Part shown: one piece after another, positions 60,948 through 64,000 of the stretch
How positions within the stretch are numbered: position 1 is the stretch's first letter
How the letters are laid out: the number at the start of each line of letters is the position of its first letter
Assembly (NCBI GenBank): GCA_963678085.1
Contig: OY782680.1
Location: 2,542,001-2,606,000, forward strand
Length of the DNA: 64,000 nucleotides
From: Aliishimia sp963678085
GTDB taxonomy: Bacteria; Pseudomonadota; Alphaproteobacteria; Rhodobacterales; Rhodobacteraceae
Reading direction: 5' to 3'
Translations under genes and position numbers: made by a program
The notes under the pieces: model-generated
Database searches by the model: none
Told to the model about the DNA's origin: nothing
What the model saw: only the letters and a program-made list of their open reading frames with translations

Positions 60948-63235
60948 TGACCCGTTTCCATCATGACTTCCATGAAGATGAAGAGGTTTCGGACGCCGAT
61001 GCTCTCGACGACCCTTATCTTGCGGGCCGGAATCGGTGGGATCGCGAGAATGCCTTTGGTCGAGCCGTGAAAGAGCGCCACCGTCATCCTCTTGATGTCT
61101 ACAGCGAAGGCTATCGTTCGCGCGGTTGGGAAGGGTTGCGGTTTTGGTCGACGAAAACCCTGCCCCTGAGTCTAACGTCCTTAGTTTCTGGAGCGGCAGC
61201 ATTTCTGCACAACACCTCGGCATCCACGATTTCAACGCTTGGAAATGTCGGCGGTGCTGCAGTGCCTGCCTTCAAGTTCGTGCTGATCGGTACAACGGTT
61301 GCCATCTTAGCCGGCGTCGCAGCCACTTGCGCGTTTGTTGGGAGTAATTGGGATCAGATCGAGGCGCAGATTGCGCTTGTCCGCCAGAATGCCGACTGCG
61401 CTGAAACTATTGCGCTCCGCGACGACTCGGGCCAGCTGATCCACGTCGTTCCCCTTCTGCCGGATAGCGCTTGCCCGCAACCCCTAAACCAAGTCGGAGA
61501 TGAGCTAGCGCGCCCTGTTCTGACTGTCCCTTTTGGGCCTGAAGCCGCTTTGGCACATGCCGAGGCCTATCGCTCGATCGAAGGAGCGCTGTGGGTCGAC
61601 GAGACTTACTGGGGGCACGATTTGCGTGGCCCACTCCGCCGAGTTCGGGGCGTCCTTCGCGAAGCCCTCACAGGTCAAGAAGACCGCAGCGGTGTGACGG
61701 GGCCAATCGCTTCGGTATTCGAGCTTCTGGCGCACGTTCACGACCCGTCCGTCGGCGACAAGATCCTGTCTATGGTGGCGGCCTCGATCTACGCCGCTCG
61801 GTATCTCACAACGAATGCCGACCGTGTTGCGTTTGTTGGTCTTGCCCCATCTGTGGAGAATGCCGTTCCTCATCGCGCTGGTGAGCTTGGATCGATGGCG
61901 TTGCTTGGAACGGCGGAGCCCACGTCTCTCGCTGATCAATGCCGTTACGCGCGCGCTGCAGGATTGCCGGTCCCCATGGTCGGCGCGAGAGGCATCACTG
62001 ATCACCTGGCGCGGCGATGGGCAGGCCATGTTGGTCCCGGCGCAGCGCTGTGTGTTTGGAACCTTGCTGACTCCGAGGAGGATGCTGAGTGGGCGCTCGC
62101 CGATCTGCGATCTCATTGTGGTGGCAATGATTTCTGCCTCGATGGTGAGCCACATTGGCACCGTTTGCCCAAGGAGCAGCGTGATGCAGCTGAATTGGGA
62201 TGGAGAGACACCCGTCGTTTGATCGTTTCTGGTGAAGCCATTTCATATTCGCCCCTTCCGCACGCTTTCCCTGGAACGACCACGTCTTTGCGAGAAACCG
62301 TCATGCTTAGCGAAAGTGGTGGCGGTGCAACTTCTCTTGAGCCCACGGTCCAGAGTGCGGTGCTTGAGGCCGTTCGAGATGCCTATGCCGATTGGGACGC
62401 CCTTGGGTGGGACGGGGTGGAAGCGGCTGTGGCTGTGTTCGATATCACCACCACCGAGATGCAGCCTCTCGCGCTCTATGGCGAGCGTAGTGGCGCGATC
62501 TACCCGCCGCTCGGTAGCGATGCGGATGCAACCGCAGGCCTCCCGCCATGGCACGGTGCGTCGCTGAACAAGATCGCGATCATGATGGTTGCGGTCAGGG
62601 AAGGTATCACAGAAGTCTGCTTGCCCGGTGGCGATTGCGTCCCCCTCGCGGATGCATTCGCGCGAAGCGACAACGACGTATTCTTCACACTCGCCCAGCG
62701 GCTTGACCCGCAGTTGCAGGACTTCCGCGAGGCTTTGGGATATATCGGCCAGGCGCCAGTCGATCCTGTATTAAGGGCTCGGGACGCTGTCTTGGGCTTT
62801 GATACTCGGCTGCCGCCATATCGTTTTGGCATCCTGCTTGGCGCCGTTTTGCACGGCGAAGCACAAGGCGTTCACCCCGCCGGAGATGCATACTTTGGTG
62901 CCGCGCTCGATCTCGACGGTCTCGGGTTCACGTCCGAAATCCGTTCGGACATCTTGGAGGTCCTGTCGGCCCCAGTGCGTGAGGGCGGCACTCTGTCACC
63001 GCTGGTTCGAGGCACGCGCCTGCCTGACGATTGCGTTGTCATCGGTGGGAAGACCGGGACGCATACGTTCAACGGAGCCAACCTCCAACGTGGAAGCGTT
63101 CTTTTGGTTCGCTGTGCGGACCGTCACTTCGTGACGTTTTCGCTAGCGGCTCATCCTGATGAGCTTGAGCTCGATCACCGTGCCCTAGGCCCAATTCACG
63201 AGGCAGCCGCTACAGCAGCCGCGTTACTAGAATAG
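60947..63235 (+). CDS. Membrane-anchored penicillin-binding-like protein
   Basis: 762 residues with one membrane helix at about 110-132. The C-terminal domain has the three active-site motifs of serine transpeptidases and beta-lactamases: SLNK (539-542), SDN (574-576) and KTG (702-704), in order and well spaced. The region about 200-340 (EAYRSIEGALWVDETYWGHDLRG, RSGVTGPIASVFELL) resembles a divergent GT51 transglycosylase domain, with a Glu in the expected place, but this part is weak. It may be a divergent class A PBP. About 110 N-terminal residues before the membrane helix are long and charged. Why a PBP sits in a mobile-type operon is not known. Confidence 0.8.
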   Translation: MTRFHHDFHEDEEVSDADALDDPYLAGRNRWDRENAFGRAVKERHRHPLDVYSEGYRSRGWEGLRFWSTKTLPLSLTSLVSGAAAFLHNTSASTISTLGNVGGAAVPAFKFVLIGTTVAILAGVAATCAFVGSNWDQIEAQIALVRQNADCAETIALRDDSGQLIHVVPLLPDSACPQPLNQVGDELARPVLTVPFGPEAALAHAEAYRSIEGALWVDETYWGHDLRGPLRRVRGVLREALTGQEDRSGVTGPIASVFELLAHVHDPSVGDKILSMVAASIYAARYLTTNADRVAFVGLAPSVENAVPHRAGELGSMALLGTAEPTSLADQCRYARAAGLPVPMVGARGITDHLARRWAGHVGPGAALCVWNLADSEEDAEWALADLRSHCGGNDFCLDGEPHWHRLPKEQRDAAELGWRDTRRLIVSGEAISYSPLPHAFPGTTTSLRETVMLSESGGGATSLEPTVQSAVLEAVRDAYADWDALGWDGVEAAVAVFDITTTEMQPLALYGERSGAIYPPLGSDADATAGLPPWHGASLNKIAIMMVAVREGITEVCLPGGDCVPLADAFARSDNDVFFTLAQRLDPQLQDFREALGYIGQAPVDPVLRARDAVLGFDTRLPPYRFGILLGAVLHGEAQGVHPAGDAYFGAALDLDGLGFTSEIRSDILEVLSAPVREGGTLSPLVRGTRLPDDCVVIGGKTGTHTFNGANLQRGSVLLVRCADRHFVTFSLAAHPDELELDHRALGPIHEAAATAAALLE

Positions 63236-63257
63236 TCCACCAAAAAAGGAGGCGAAA

Positions 63258-64000
63258 ATGCCACTACCTGTAATTGTGATTAGCGTCGTCTCGGCCTGGC
63301 TGGCCAGCGGTGGTGTTGCGGTCCTGTTGGTCCGGTTCGCCGGGCCAGTTGGCGCGGTTCAAGCCCTTGCCGGATCTCTTCTTGATGCAGATCCCGAGGT
63401 GACGTTGGCCATCTTGGCATGGTGCGTGGCCCTGCTGCTCCAGCTGTTGGTTGTTTCGGCATGGCGCCGCGTCTTCTCAACCTTGGGTGGGACAGTCGCA
63501 TCAGCGTTTGTTGGCGCGGCCTTCTCGTTCGCGTCTATGGCGTTGAGTTCGGGCATGGCTGTCTTCCAATTGGAGACCATGACCTTGGAGACAAGAGCCG
63601 CGGATGAAGCCCGTGCTCCTGTTCTCGCCTCTGCTGATGCAGCGCGTGTTGCAGCGTTGGAACTTGTCCGAGCCACAGATGCGTTGTCGCTGGCAGCGAC
63701 ACGCAAGGCGGAGACCGAGATCTCTCAGGGTGGAACTTGCGCCGAGTCCAGCATTGCTGGCGAAGGTCCGATCCAGCGCCGCAGCATCTTGCATGCTGAT
63801 CAGGCGCAAGCGATTGGCGTCACAGTGCAGGACTGGGCCTATGCTGTTGAGGACGCCGCCGATGCGCTTAGCATCGCCGAACCGCGCCAAAGCGTTGTGA
63901 ACTTGCAGGTCGACGCCTTGCGCGACCTGTTCCGTGATCAAGCTCTTATTGATGCCAGGGCGACATTATCGTCGATGGCTTCGGATATGGACCCCGCCGT
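63258..64000 (+). CDS. Membrane/coiled-coil protein, runs off the window
   Basis: At least 247 residues from ATG 63258, with AAAGGAGG upstream, and open to the window end. Three hydrophobic segments occur at about 3-27, 50-72 and 80-103 (VIVISVVSAWLASGGVAVLLV; LAILAWCVALLLQLLVVSAW; SAFVGAAFSFASMALSSGMA, given in parts). An Ala-rich helical region that looks coiled-coil follows (RAADEARAPVLASADAARV). It resembles phage or island membrane proteins of unknown role. It follows the PBP-like gene after 22 bases. Confidence 0.75.
   Translation, partial: MPLPVIVISVVSAWLASGGVAVLLVRFAGPVGAVQALAGSLLDADPEVTLAILAWCVALLLQLLVVSAWRRVFSTLGGTVASAFVGAAFSFASMALSSGMAVFQLETMTLETRAADEARAPVLASADAARVAALELVRATDALSLAATRKAETEISQGGTCAESSIAGEGPIQRRSILHADQAQAIGVTVQDWAYAVEDAADALSIAEPRQSVVNLQVDALRDLFRDQALIDARATLSSMASDMDPA

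Overview
Organism. The gene families, gene order, about 55-62% GC (by eye) and codon use point to an alphaproteobacterium of the Rhodobacteraceae (Roseobacter lineage). No rRNA or complete tRNA gene was found, so the genus cannot be fixed. Everything was read by eye from the sequence; family names rest on motifs and remembered family sequence, not on searches. Layout. (1) 1-27.0 kb is mostly ordinary chromosome: a sterol-desaturase-like gene cut by the window edge, a class II aldolase-like gene, a VOC protein, an ArsC-like protein, a purine salvage pair (adenine deaminase, AMP nucleosidase), HU protein, an EamA exporter, msrB-msrA, a hydantoinase/oxoprolinase-type ATPase, queG, a GST, a GGDEF-EAL protein, a class IV aminotransferase, a DsbA-fold isomerase, a universal stress protein, a NifU-type Fe-S protein, a GNAT protein, a BMP-type nucleoside ABC importer, a TauE/TIGR02186 pair and an L-lactate dehydrogenase. 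(2) 27.1-33.3 kb holds two tandem RTX-repeat proteins with duplicated upstream regions, a decayed RTX tail and a collapsed IS3 element. (3) 33.3-49.7 kb is a urea block: an NMT1-type ABC importer, urtABCDE on the minus strand and ureDABCEFG on the plus strand. Between ureC and ureE lie cargo genes and two extra copies of the 3' end of ureC. (4) 49.8-54.6 kb is a graveyard of mobile DNA: an IS630 element, a small toxin/immunity-like pair, nested IS630 remnants, an ISAs1 pseudogene, two copies of a 105-bp MITE and a 5'-truncated tyrosine recombinase. (5) 55.4-59.2 kb is a compact four-gene minus-strand operon: helical protein, NUDIX hydrolase, tryptophanyl-tRNA-synthetase-like protein, histidine phosphatase. 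Its candidate promoter carries a perfect 20-bp palindrome in the spacer. (6) 59.8 kb to the end is a second unusual operon on the plus strand: two tiny soluble proteins, two small membrane proteins, a 762-aa membrane-anchored penicillin-binding-like protein, and a membrane/coiled-coil protein that runs off the window. How it works together. Amn plus Ade turn AMP into adenine and then hypoxanthine, and the BMP importer may bring in purine nucleosides. Urt imports urea and Ure hydrolyses it, with UreDEFG loading nickel. The best candidates for undescribed biology are the synthetase-like/NUDIX/phosphatase operon and the PBP-like operon beside it; both lie next to the integrase and insertion-sequence region.
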